From Durusdinium trenchii (lineage: Eukaryota; Sar; Dinophyceae; Suessiales; Symbiodiniaceae), in NCBI GenBank assembly GCA_963970005.1, contig CAXAMN010006668.1, positions 932,117 to 996,116 of the forward strand: 64,000 nt of DNA. The letters are read 5' to 3'. Made by a program: the position numbers and the translations under genes. Below, piece by piece: positions 1-11,405 of this stretch (positions are counted from its first letter, which is position 1; every line of letters begins with the position of its first letter). The notes below the pieces were generated by a model, which was given only the letters and a program-made list of their open reading frames with translations, was not told the origin of the DNA and did not search any database.

Positions 1-151
1 CAGCCGCCGACGTTCAGCCGCGCTTCTGCAGATGAGTGAACAGATTGTTAAACATTTCAGTTGCGCTGACTTTTTCACCTTACGTTTCCCTCACCTTCCT
101 TCCCAGCGTGGTAACTGAGTTCACTGAATACAAGTGTCAGAGTGTGTGGTG

Positions 152-566
152 TGTGTGTGTCCACCCCTGGACAAAGGGTTCTCAACCTTCACCACCGACT
201 CCCAAGCAGGGGATGGAGACACCTGTATTGCTTCTCCATCAACGAAGCTGGCAATACATGGTGAGGATATCAGTTCCGGACGCGGAACTGACGTACCTGC
301 TTTCAACACATTGACTCCACTGGTCCACCCTGCCGCTGTTCGTTGTTTTCATGGTCCTTCTTCATGCTACTTTCCCCCAAACAACAGGTTTTTCCACTGC
401 ACTTCTTAGCCGATCGTGAATTGCAGCCAGCCGCCAACTGCAGACTTGCACCTGTGGAAACATTTTTAAACAATACTGTTTTTGGCCGACTCATGCGCCT
501 TGCCGTTCCCTCACCATTTTTCCCAACGTGGTAACTGAGTCACTGAAAACCAATGTCAGAGTGTGT
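152..566 (+). repeat. Near-identical repeat copy A
   Basis: This stretch matches 1343-1757 at a constant offset of 1191 bases. I see three substitutions (near 320, 377 and 461) and no indels, so identity is about 99%. Neighbouring units of the same array are far more diverged, so this pair was copied or homogenised recently. Confidence 0.9.
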
Positions 567-1342
567 TTCGCTCAGCCGTCCCACTCGGGTGCTGAGTGTG
601 ATCCCCGTCACAGGGGCGCCGTTTTTGCATAGGAAATCATCCACCCCAACTTGCCACCTTTCACAGGATTTCCACTGGAAGTCATTGACACATCCATAGA
701 ATCAACTGATGCATTGGCCGCCGGGCCCAAAAACGGGATTACCTAGACAGCCGCCGGGCTATATACCGGTGCGGGCCCCCCCCCCAAAGGGGCCGGGTTC
801 CCCACCCCCCCCCCCCGCTGAGTTCTACTCCCTACCTCTTTAGGGCAACATAGGGAAATGGTACTCCACACACTTGTGTGTCGGTGCCTTTCCCTGTGTT
901 GTTCCTTTTCTAGTCTTTCCTACCCGGGCGGTCTAAGACTAAAGTCCCGCTCCCTAGCTATTGCACGCAATTCATTTCTGCTAAGTAATCAGTAATTCTA
1001 GAGGGCTAAGTATTCATACACACACACACACGGACACACACATGTACATACACTTCCCTGCCCCCCGCTTTTCTTCTTACGCCTTCGGTCGTTTCTTGGG
1101 CTTTCTCTCAGGCTTTTTAGGTTGTTCTTGAGGCTCGTTTCCCTACCCCAGTCAAGGGCTAAGTAATCATTTTTCCTACACCTATCTTTCTTTCTTCCCC
1201 TCTTAGCGCTGCTCTTTCTGTCTTTCTTTCCTTTTGTTTCTAAGGCTTTTTAGGTGACTATTTAGGTTTTTCACATGCGCGCCGCGAAGCGGCACCGTAT
1301 GTGTGCCACCGTTCTTTGGAAAAAGCGCCGAAGCCGGCGATT
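567..1342. other. Unrelated segment splitting the repeat array
   Basis: No gene is visible. It holds C-rich runs near 778-822, an (AC)n tract at about 1017-1045 and several pyrimidine-rich stretches. The ends show no clear terminal inverted repeats. Confidence 0.5.
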
Positions 1343-1757
1343 TGTGTGTGTCCACCCCTGGACAAAGGGTTCTCAACCTTCACCACCGACTCCCAAGCAG
1401 GGGATGGAGACACCTGTATTGCTTCTCCATCAACGAAGCTGGCAATACATGGTGAGGATATCAGTTCCGGACGCGGAACTGACGTACCTGCTTTCAACAC
1501 ATTGACTCCGCTGGTCCACCCTGCCGCTGTTCGTTGTTTTCATGGTCCTTCTTCATGCTACTTTCCCACAAACAACAGGTTTTTCCACTGCACTTCTTAG
1601 CCGATCGTGAATTGCAGCCAGCCGCCAACTGCAGACTTGCACCTGTGGAAGCATTTTTAAACAATACTGTTTTTGGCCGACTCATGCGCCTTGCCGTTCC
1701 CTCACCATTTTTCCCAACGTGGTAACTGAGTCACTGAAAACCAATGTCAGAGTGTGT
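1343..1757 (+). repeat. Near-identical repeat copy B
   Basis: Second member of the 99% identical pair. It continues directly into the diverged units at 1757-2126 and 2126-2400, whereas copy A is followed by unrelated sequence. Confidence 0.9.
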
Positions 1758-2400
1758 GTCAACCCCTGTGCCGAAGGGTTCTTTTCTCCACTTTCACGCC
1801 ACACAGCAGGGGGATGGAGAGGACATGTGAGGCTCCATCCAACGAAGCTCCTCACATGATCCTAGGACATCGGCAAGGACGCTTGCCGACGTACCTGCAC
1901 CGGAAACTGTTGCTCAAGCTTTTCCACTTTCGATTTGATTCATGGTGGTTTCGCACGATACCTTCCCCACAAACAGGTTTCCCTCCGCATTGCAGCTGCT
2001 GACCGCCGCTTCCACTTGCGCTCGTTGTGAAACCTTGTTAAACAATACTGCTTTGCGGACTCATGCACCTTTCCGTTCCCTCACCTTCCTTCTCAGCTTG
2101 GGAACTGAGCTAAATGAAAACCAATGTCATGTGTGTGTGTGTCCACGCCTGTACCGAAGGACACCAACCAGTGCACGCTAATGCGTTTTTCCTAGTACTT
2201 TTCAACTCACTAGGCAGGGGGGCAGAGAGGACGTGCAAGGCTCTGCCCAACGAAGCTCTTTGCACTGGTCCTAGGAAGCGGGAGCTGATCACTCCTGTGT
2301 ACCTGCAATTTTAACTCCACTCGTTTTCCATTCACCAGTAAAGTGCTAATGCGTTTCTCCTGTCTCACCCATGTTAAACCATACTGTTGATGCGGATCTA

Positions 2401-2915
2401 ACTGCGTGTCAAGGTCTACCTGCAGTAAAGTGGAACTTCACCAACTGATTTAGCTCTTGCGAGCATCAATCTAAGTGTGTGGGTTTGCATTCTTTTTCGG
2501 AAGAGGACTTGGGACACATCAATGTCATCCTGATCATCCTGACCTCAAGCCGTTGGTCTTGACTCTTGCTTGACCCAAGGCCACATCGGTATCCACTATA
2601 GTTGAAGCAGAGGCATCCCCAATTACACAAACTAGCCAGTCACTGAGGGTGTTACTTGGACCAACTTCGGAACATACAAACAGGAACCAGATCGAAAGCA
2701 AAGGCAGTTCACCGAGACATCAAAGCCATTCAAAGCCTGTCTGATTCTTGGGTATCTCAACCAACATCAGTATAGTTATTAACTATACGCGTAGTAACGT
2801 CAACCCCTGCTGAGAACCAACATTGACCACAGGCCACCACTGGTTTGGAAAGAAAATGGGGCTTTCAAAGCTTGTGTAGGTGTTCAGTTCAGGAAGAATT
2901 ACATGAATCTGGTTA
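2401..2915. other. No gene recognised
   Basis: I see no coding-like frame with splice signals and no repeat here. Confidence 0.4.
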
Positions 2916-2917
2916 GA

Positions 2918-2959
2918 AACCCTAGGAGGTTTGTCCCAAAATTCTACAGTACCTGATTC
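2918..2959 (-). CDS. Candidate exon, unknown protein
   Basis: On the minus strand a good acceptor (TTTCTTTTGCAG) precedes a short frame reading ESGTVEFWDKPPR, followed by GT. The GTVEFWD string resembles the end of a WD40 blade, but it is too short to assign. It could belong with the membrane exon just upstream at 3110-3183. Confidence 0.3.
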
Positions 2960-3109
2960 TGCAAAAGAAAGTGGGTGGGGAGTCACGACCTGCGAATCTG
3001 TTCGCTTCCAACCTTCCCAGGTGAGTTCTCTGTTCCAATCCTCGATTCCACCCAACCTCTCCCCCATCCCGAAACTCGGACCCCACAGGCTTTCGCGAAG
3101 GCACCGCGC

Positions 3110-3183
3110 CTGGGTCCCAGCAGCGAGGCAGCGATGGCTGCGAAGGCGAAGAGCATCAGCAGCAGCGGCAGCGCCTCGGTCGC
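3110..3183 (-). CDS. Candidate exon with one membrane segment
   Basis: A pyrimidine-rich acceptor ending GGTCTCCAG precedes a frame reading ATEALPLLLMLFAFAAIAAS and then LLGP. This is a 17-20 residue hydrophobic run typical of a membrane helix or signal anchor. The frame is followed by a GC-type donor (CCCAG/gcgcgg), a donor class also used by the channel gene in this window. The opposite strand could encode a Met-Ala-Ala-Lys start, so strand choice is not certain. The protein is not recognised. Confidence 0.4.
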
Positions 3184-3189
3184 CTGGAG

Positions 3190-6100
3190 ACCGGTGGGAG
3201 GATTGGAGGTGAAGACAAGACCTGAGGGGCGATGTGGCAAGATCCTGGAAGGGAAATAGAGAGGCCGAACTGCAGAGCCAAGAAGAAGCTTTTTGGATTG
3301 AAACGCTTCTTCTTAAGCGCTCTCGCATGAACAGGTGTGAACAAGTGAACCTACCTAATTACACACGTTACCAAAAAAGGGACATGGCCCAGAATCACTA
3401 TGTATATAAGATATTTTCAAAGAGCATCCAATTCAAGGCCACCTAGAGTTTCCTGCATTCAAAACTGTTCTGGAAGACAGTGATAGCAAGAACAGGTACG
3501 GCATACCATATGGTTCTCTATATTGAGGTCTTACTTGCTACAACATGCACGGGAGGAACCCCCCCTCCAAGGGAAAGTCAACTTCCACTCTTCAAACACA
3601 TAGATTGTGCTAGATCATTGTAGACTCACTCACTAGTGGATTTTTCTCCTTTGACGAAAGATCTACACATCTCTCCTTTTGGTCTTCGCCTCATAGGGTG
3701 CCCGCAAAGCAAACGCCGTGCTGGCACAGCAGAGGCTGATGCCCAGCAGTTCCAAGGGCCGCCGTAGGTGGCTGGGAGGCCAGCTGCTCTTCAAACTCGA
3801 CCTCGAACGGCCAAAACCGCCAGGCCATGGAGGGGGAGAGTGTTTTTCTCCAAGAAAAAGTACGATATCTAGATGAACCAATCAATATACACCCATATTC
3901 ATCCATATTCATCGATATCCAAGCGGGGGATCTGGGTTGTCTTAGGCCTAGTTCATCTACTCTGAAAGAAATCACTGTACAAATTTAAAAAAAAATAAAA
4001 CACAAACAAGAAGTAGCCCTTGTACCCGTCCAGGATGTCAGGGGTTCTCCTATTATCCCATCCCCTGTCTTTTCGTAAGAGATCATCCTGTACTCCTGAA
4101 ATATAGTGTATTGAGAAATTGAAAACATCTTACATTTCCTCTTCACTTGCTTGTAACCTAACCCCATCTGGAAACAGTAAATCAGTAAAGATCAGTAAAG
4201 CATCCTACAACCCCCCGCAAATTCCAGGCAAACACTACGCATGTCCCAATGTTCCGTGCGTTTTCCCGCGCCTGCGCGGCGGGGCAATGGCTGGAACTTC
4301 CAACTCCCATTCGCTCAGTGCATCTTGGAAGGAGGAACAAGAGGTGTTCCTCCAGGGAGTAGAATTCTTTAATGGTCAGTCGCAGAAGCTTTCGCTGTGT
4401 CTGGGTTTGGCTCGCATATGTTTCTTGAACAAAATGTTAAAAAAGGAGGAAGAAACCATTGTATGGACCAAGTAGTTCAGTGATTGTTTGAGAAACGCTT
4501 CGACTATCTATATCGAGAGTGCTAAGCCTCACCATCGTAAGGGCCGTAAGGGTCTTAGGATCAATCATGTTCGGAAAGCCGCGACAGTGACAGTGAATGC
4601 AAAAGAACCGCTGAAGACATCTCCTGTACTATCAAAAGCACTGATTTGCCCCAGCCCGCGCCTGGAGAAGGAATTGAAGGAGTGGTTCCGTGTACGGATT
4701 CCCTTGGGGCTCTGAGGCCCAGAACGATCCGCCACCTCCTCTTGAAGCACATCGAAAAACCTGAAATGCGAAAGTCACATGCCAATGACACCCCAAGTTG
4801 ACGCCAAGTGGTTGGACCGAGGCTGCACCTGATTCAAAGAACGAACATGTTCATGTTTGATCCTTCTTTGAATGATGGGAAGGTACCCGCGGCTATGCAA
4901 AGATATGCATCAGCTGGCGGGAACCTAATTCATGTGCCAAGTATTCCAGTTGTCTACCCATAGCAGGGTGCCTGGTGGACAAAATCTGTATGACCAAAAA
5001 CAAAACACTGTTCGTCACTTCGACCAAACCAGTGGAGTCTTTGACTTTGCTACGTTTGCCGGATCCCTTCATGTTGGCTCCCGCTTCTCGGGGGTTGTGC
5101 TTGGTGTGTTGTCGGGTAAACCAATCACCCCACTAACCGACTTGATCGAAAAACCGAACCTGGATCGTCCTGCAAAGCCAAGGTGGTCAGATTGTGTGAC
5201 TAGGGCCCTTCACCACTAGGGGATTCTTGCAACGTGTTGAAAGGAGGATGAAAAGGAACCTTGAAAACTCCCACCCCATGTACTGAGCAAACACTTTTCA
5301 AAGTCCCAGAGCCACCCGCTTCAGCACTCAGGATGCTACGATTCTTGCAAGGCAGAGACAAAAGGTGCACAAGTTCATAAGTTGCAGAGGCTTTTTGCAA
5401 GCCTCTAGAGGACACATGCAGTGCATGCAGAGGAACAACAAAAACATCCCGCCGGGCTGACAACTGCGCCTGCGTTTTTGCTTTTTTTAGTCGTCAACAT
5501 TCAACCACAGGGTTCGAAAACCTCTCAAAACCTGCGTTTCGGCACATTCAACGAAGTAGAAACAAGTTTTGCACGTCTCATTTCCAATGGTTTTCCAGCA
5601 AAAGTTGCGTTTCACTGTAGCGAAATACTCATTATCTCACAAACGCAGCCATGAAATTTACACTTTTTTTCGGTGGTCTTTGAAGGCATTTTGTCATTTC
5701 GCTACAGCGAAACACAAATTCGAACTTGTCTAGCCAAGTGTTGCCTTCGGACGATTTTCCCGTCAGCATCCCAGGATATTTGAAACGGTGTGTCCTGTAC
5801 ACAGCATCAAATCTTTACTCGTGTTTTCCCACCTCCAACAGTACCTTTGGACACTCTTGAAGATTTGGGGGTTGACCTGACTATTGGACAAGAGTGTGTG
5901 CATGGATGTGGGAATTGCCATCTTGGCGCGAGCCCAAAACCAATCAATGGAACCTGTGTTGACATCCAGCGACGGCTGTGGCCCTCTTCTCTTGACAACA
6001 TTAAACTCTCCCTGGCTGTGGTTGCAAGACAAGTGCGCCATGCTGCCTGCTCTTAGAAAAAAACTTGAACCAGCGACAGCGACAGGAGCAACCCAAGATG

Positions 6101-6630
6101 TATCATGTTAAATTAAATAAACGAAAACGTTCGACGTCGCGGACCGTACGTCATTCCCCCCCCCCCCCCCCCCCCCCTGGACCCCAAGTCCCAAAGGTCC
6201 AAGAGGAACCCTGTACGAATGTCCAGTGTCTCGATGAAAGCTCACCCTGAAAAAAATACATGTAGAAAACTATATCTTACCGTCCCGAAAGAGTAGCGTA
6301 AAAATCGGAAACACAGCTAATTTCAGCAAAAAATGCAAGAAGGCAACATAAACATATAAGCTCTTGCCACGGAGGAAACATGAGAAACCACTGCTATCTA
6401 CAGTAAAAATGAAAGGTTCTGACTTTGACGCAACGTGTGACAACATGAGCATTGCTTTGATAAAAACTGCACGACTACTAGCGCGGTTCTCAGCCCGCTA
6501 ACAAAAACATGTGCTGCCCGCTTTTTTGGGTGCAGATTGACAGCTTTCAACATCCCGCCAGCAACATGCCTTCATTTTGACTGTGTGCCCGTTACACAAA
6601 CCAGTAGCGCAGCGCTTCTCCCATTATCTG
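3190..6630. other. Gene-poor stretch
   Basis: No exon could be supported. Notable only for a poly-C run of about 22 bases at 6156-6178 and an A/T-rich stretch near 3985-4005. The reading frames here are short and carry no recognised motifs. Confidence 0.4.
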
Positions 6631-6637
6631 GCAGCCA

Positions 6638-7630
6638 TCAACTCGCAAGAAGTGAGAGAACAAGCCTTGAGAGATGAGCTCTCACTTTCGCAGTTCCAAG
6701 TCCCAAACAACAGCTTCTTGGATTGAGCCAAGGACCTTCGAGCTCATTCTTTGCGGAATCTTCACCTGTTGGCCAGGAAGCGCGGTGGTCAGGTCGGCAA
6801 ACCCAATCTTCTCCACTGGAGTGGCACGCAAAAGGAGATTCTGAAGAAAGTCTGCTCAAGCCCTTTGCGAAAAACAACATGTGAAAGTGTCTGGGCTCAT
6901 TGGCTCTGCCCTTGTGCCTTCTCATAGTCTTTCATGGCCTGCGGCCAAGCCCTCCACTGCTCGGAGGTCTTGTTTCCTTGGCGTTCGATACCTGACTCCT
7001 TCATGGGGCTCTTTTTCTACCTTTTGGCTTTCCATGGCCCTGATTCTCCCAAAACCAGAAGCTGCACGCAGCCACATGGACGAAGAGAAGACTCCTTTAG
7101 CGGAGTGAACCTCAATCCTCCTGGTGGGCTTGTACTGCGGGTTGAGCAAAATTGTGATCTGTGCAAGTCCTCTCACAATTGTCTGGACTGAAGCTGAGTC
7201 GCCCACACTCTCTGGTGAGGAGACGCCTCTGCAAGGTCTTCTTGGTGGGGTCTTCAACATCTTGAGCGAAGCAGCTGCCAAAAAGAGAGATTGAGATCTT
7301 GCCTTCCTCCTTCCCTCTTGCTCACTCCCTCTGGGTGAAAGATCTACTCTAGCAGCAATTAAGATCCAACGAGCTTGTCGTGTCAAGACCGTAGTTTTGT
7401 TTGGGGTTGTGGGAATATTGTATGTGGTTGAGTCCTGAGATGGCCCTAGTCACGTAACATTCTGACAAGAGGAGAATTGGGCCTTCGTCAGTCTTTCTCA
7501 GGTGGGACATGAAGCATACTGGTCCAAGGGACTCTTCCAAGTGCTCCTCGTGCCCCAGCTCCACATCCCGGGCGTCGGGCACCATGGATCCATCACTACC
7601 AAGTCGCACCGATCGTGACGCTGTTTTCAC
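6638..7630 (-). CDS. Intronless coding-like stretch, frame broken, unknown
   Basis: Three overlapping minus-strand frames follow one another: about 94 codons from 7630, 154 codons from 7386 and 95 codons from 6925. Each has protein-like composition with few rare strings (for example LLLSECYVTRAISGLNH, then PQYKPTRRIEVHSAKG). Frames that overlap at their ends in this way suggest one longer intronless reading frame damaged by frameshifts, as expected for a retrogene or retroelement remnant. I recognise no domain. It may also be fortuitous. Confidence 0.3.
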
Positions 7631-7639
7631 CGGGGACCT

Positions 7640-8350
7640 CTAGGGATGCCACCCTGGCCAAAACTACGCATGGAGAAGCTGCAGTGTAAGATGCTTCAAA
7701 TCGAGAACGAAGGAAGCATCACTGAAAACAAGGGGATGTAAAAAACTAATGTTATCTACAGTAAAGATCTGGGAAAAATCGCAAGCCAGCTATTCTTGCA
7801 AATGTAAAGTAGTTCGCCGCACTTACGTGCGACGCGTTGTTCCCTGGAAGACAGAAAGTTCATCGCATGCATTGAAGCACCACGTGGTACGATTCACGGG
7901 CCAGGTATCTTCGAACTCTCTGCAGGTATGCCTTCCGTCGGCCTGGGACTTGGATCTAAGATCACATGAACTCTGCCTCTTGCATCTTGTTGGGCAAAGC
8001 TGTGAGGTGGCTCTGGGCAAGAAGCTCTGCAGATTCTCCGATCAAAACAATTGCAAAATAGCTGCGCATACCTTCCATGCCCGTTTCCTCTGTTGCCGGG
8101 TTCCAACAGCCAAACAATTGCAATAGTTAATTAATGTTAAACGTACCAACTACAAAATGATATTCCCTTACGTAGCAATACACATGCCAGAATCAGGTGA
8201 AATATCTGATACTGTGTCGGGAGACCTCAGGTGCCTCTGGACCGCATCTGTTCATGTTTGGTCACCGGTCCTTGTTCGTGTGCCTGCGACCCAGTTGGAA
8301 CTGCGTCATGGCAACAGCAGAAAGAGATAGAGAGAGAGAGAGCTAGCCCC
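7640..8350. other. No gene recognised; short (AG)n
   Basis: Only a short AG-dinucleotide run at about 8325-8341 stands out. Confidence 0.4.
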
Positions 8351-8355
8351 ATTTC

Positions 8356-8440
8356 TTGCTCCTAGTAGTACGGCCAGGAGCCCCTAGTAGCGTCCTTGCT
8401 CCCAGTAGCGATGCCAGGAGCCCCTAGTAGCTATTCTTGT
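8356..8440 (+). repeat. CTAGTAGC-family array 1
   Basis: Array of the dispersed short-repeat family: CTCCTAGTAG, CGGCCAGGAGCCCCTAGTAG, then CCCAGTAGCGATG and again CCAGGAGCCCCTAGTAGC. The unit is about 20-40 bases and alternates a CTAGTAGC block with a GCCAGGAGCCC block. It is the only one of the six arrays well away from the channel gene region. Confidence 0.85.
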
Positions 8441-8444
8441 AGGC

Positions 8445-10760
8445 CAAAAACGACTTGCGGAAAGAAGGGCTACTCTCCAAACGACTCAGGGGAGACCCCA
8501 ACGATAGCCCAACGGATCCAGCGCCACCATTCCCTGCCCTTTCAGGTCACAGCTCAAAAAAATGGTGAAAAGTAGAGATGACAAATTGCTTCGAAAAGGG
8601 TTCACCTCATTTGGCTTCAACACATCCAACTTGAAAGAGCCTGGATCTGCAGTCCTAGAAGTCCAAGGTGGGTCTTCCGTGGACCAAGCTGTTCTCGTAA
8701 GAAGTAAGAACCTCTTGGTTCATGGAAAACAAGGAGGGGGCTATACTCTTGATGAACTATTGAACCATACAAGAACTTCGCCATGGTCCTCCATGAATTC
8801 CACCGGCAGGGGCGATGCTGTTGGTCTTTCTGCCCCGAAAATCGGCCGATGGTATGTTTGGGTCTGTTTGGGTGACGTCATGCGATCACGCGATGTTTGG
8901 GTCGACAGGGGGTCAGTTCGGAGTGAACTCCGTGCTTCCCCGCCAACGTCAGATGGATGGCGGTGACCCCCATGGAGACCCGTGTGACCTCCGCGCCGGG
9001 TGAGGGTGGGGCCACACGAACCAAAACAAATTTCGCGTACATGGATGGAGCCACTGGTAGTGCCAGTGGTCGATTTTTCAGCCTCCAGAGTGGGTGATCA
9101 GATGATCTCCTACTCGGGTAAAGAAGCACCATGCGTCCTCTTCTCATGGGGTGGGTTTGTTCCACAAAGATGCTGAAGCTACCAGCGGTTTTGTGGTCAT
9201 CTGATTGAATTGGACCGACTGACATGCTGAAGAAGTGGAAGGACACTACCTGCCAGGTCCCGACAACTCCCTCGAACCTGGATACGGTGGCTACGAAGCG
9301 GATCACCGTCCATGGGTAAATCCCAAATGATCTATTCGCATTGACGAGTTTGGACAGGTTCTTGCAACGGTTGCAAATATTACATGGATGAAAACGTACT
9401 ATATGTATATAGGTGTATGTATATATATATATATCTAATATGTATGTAATTTGCGAAAGCTCAACAGGGTGTGGCAGGTCGAGTCCTGATCCATCAACAT
9501 CCATTGACGCCGGCCAGTGCGGAGTTCCGCAAAGCGCACCTTGGGTGCTTGCAGGCCATTCGTGTCCAAAAAGAAGACAGCAGACTTCCTGGGTGGCAGA
9601 CTGGCTGTACAGACTGATGGTTGCTTGGCCCAAGAAATGGCAGCAAACAGCATCATCTATCCACATCTATCCCCCGTGCTTGCTTTCCAGACGTGAACCA
9701 TGGCTTCCACCAAAGAAATGGCTTACGTATTTTTTTGTGGTGTTTCCTAACATCGGGCGAAACCGGGCCTATCCCCAAACTCAAACAGCCATAGAGTAGT
9801 GGATGGCGATGGTTATATAAAGGACAAGACCTCTGCCAAGCATTACCAAACCTGCAAACTGTGGGCTTGAGGATTGTGGGTGGAAAGCCTCCTTAAATTT
9901 GCAGACTCTTGGTGTCATCTGAAGAACGGTGTGTGAAGCCATTCATCGACGCATACAATCTCCAGATTCCGAGGCCCTGGTCGTCTTTAAAGTGATAGTG
10001 GACCTGGACCTCTTCAAATCGGTGCTATTGTTTGATTCCAAATCATTGGAATGGCATGGAATGGCCATCTTTCTTGACAGTCGACATCTTTCTTTGCCGA
10101 GTTGAATCAAAGTTGAATCCGAAGTCAGATTGCCCATTCTAGACCCATTCCAGTAGCGGGGTCTTTCTTCAAAAGACCGTCTCCCCGTAGCCTCTCCCGT
10201 CAAATCTTCAATGGTCTTCGGTCTCGGCTACCCAACAGGACCATCAATGGCACGTCTATGAGCAGTGAGAGGCAACCCACGTTGGACAGCACCTTGGGGG
10301 CTGTTTTAACGACTCGACCCTCCCGTGTTGGGCAAAAACAAAGGCTTTGCGATGGTGGTGTTCCACTCGTGGGAGGAGATGAGAAGCAGTGTGGTGTTGA
10401 GTTTTGGGGAGTGCCACACGTGTGAAAAGCAAGGCTTTGTCAAAGATGCCTAGACTCCTAGACTGTCTTGGGGAAATCAAACAAACCTTTTGGGGGTGGT
10501 GCTTGACCCCCCCGTGCTGGGTTCAGATTTTCGTTGTTCGGAAAAGTGGATGATCTGTTCCGTTCTGTCCTTGCCATCGAGATGTCTCTCGGTCGCTCGA
10601 AGTGAGGCTCGCCGAACGCGAAGAAGCGCCTCGTTCATCTTGCTGGGGGTGCCAAAATGGATGTTGAAGAGGTCAATGTCAAAGAGCCTTTGAACAGCCA
10701 GCAGGAGCGAAGTGCGGGCGTGAAGTGCCAATTCCCTGCAGTTTGCATAGCCTACACGCA
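8445..10760. other. No supported gene; unassigned open frames
   Basis: A plus-strand frame of 134 codons at 8562-8966 and a minus-strand frame of 262 codons at 8878-9666 overlap. Neither contains a recognised domain, and the longer one runs through an (AT)n tract (about 9411-9436) read as Tyr-Ile repeats, so I treat it as chance. Confidence 0.35.
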
Positions 10761-10762
10761 CA

Positions 10763-11405
10763 CACTCTCTCTCTCTCTCTCATTAACCGAACCGCGAACT
10801 GCGAACCGAACCGGGCAAGTAGCAGTTTCTATGGAACCGGCACGAACCGAACCGGACTGAAAACCGGCCTCTATGAAGCCGAAACGAACTGAGCGGGGGC
10901 TTGTGGCAAAAGGGCAGGGCTTTCAGGACACTGGCCAAAGGGCTTGGGGCAGCCATTGCAAAACTCACGAGTGTTACACCAACTTAAAGGGCTTTTAGCC
11001 GTGGCCAAGTGCTGCAGCGAAAGAAGGCATTGTTGAGTTTGCAAGCAACCCTCTGCACACGAATCTCTCACACTGTCAATCAGAAAAAATATGCTGTTCA
11101 AAGCGCCGAGGCCAATAATAACATGAGCCAGAAACAATTTGGGCCAGCCGAAAATGAGTTTGAGACGAGCAATCGTAGAAACGATGCCCAAAACGATGTT
11201 CACAAGGCGAAAATCACTTTCAAGATGTTTTTGGCCTAAAACCATGGCACTCACCGCTGCTCGATGCCAAACACACTCCCATGGGGCATTATGGAAACTA
11301 TGCTGTAATCGGCCAAATCCTGTGCGTCATGCCCTCTTCTGCTGTGTTCACTGCTGAACACGTGGAACCGATGGAACCGAACCGAAACGAACCGAAGGTT
11401 TCCTG
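10763..11405. repeat. (CT)n and GAACC-rich simple repeats
   Basis: A CT-dinucleotide run at 10763-10781 is followed by imperfect GAACCGAACCG repeats to about 10895. The same GAACCGAACCGAAACG motif returns at 11362-11398. It is tandem simple-sequence DNA. The segment between the two blocks has an open hydrophobic minus-strand frame (10900-11240) of uncertain reality. Confidence 0.6.
11255..11319 (-). CDS. Candidate exon, unknown protein
   Basis: Minus-strand frame DLADYSIVSIMPHGSVFGIE, 65 bases, lies between an AG acceptor (GACGCACAG) and a consensus donor (GCG/gtgagt). Both splice signals are canonical, which makes it one of the better isolated exon candidates. No domain is recognised. Confidence 0.4.

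Larger units (their letters stand above)
1..2400. repeat. Diverged tandem repeat array, ~370-410 bp units
   Basis: Units can be aligned through shared blocks: a GTGTGTGTCCAC start, a GATGGAGA block, CAACGAAGCT, GTACCTGC, AAACAATACTG, a GACTCATGC.CCTT.CCG block, CCCTCACC and AACTGAGT...ACCAATGTCA. Unit ends fall near 150, 560, 1757 and 2126. The last unit fades out by about 2400. The array is interrupted between 562 and 1342 by unrelated DNA. No credible reading frame runs through the units; the short frames change from unit to unit. It looks like satellite-type or transposon-derived DNA of unknown origin. Confidence 0.8.

Noticed and set aside
8878..9666. 262-codon minus-strand frame
   Set aside because: It runs through an (AT)n tract as Tyr/Ile/Thr repeats and has no recognisable domain.
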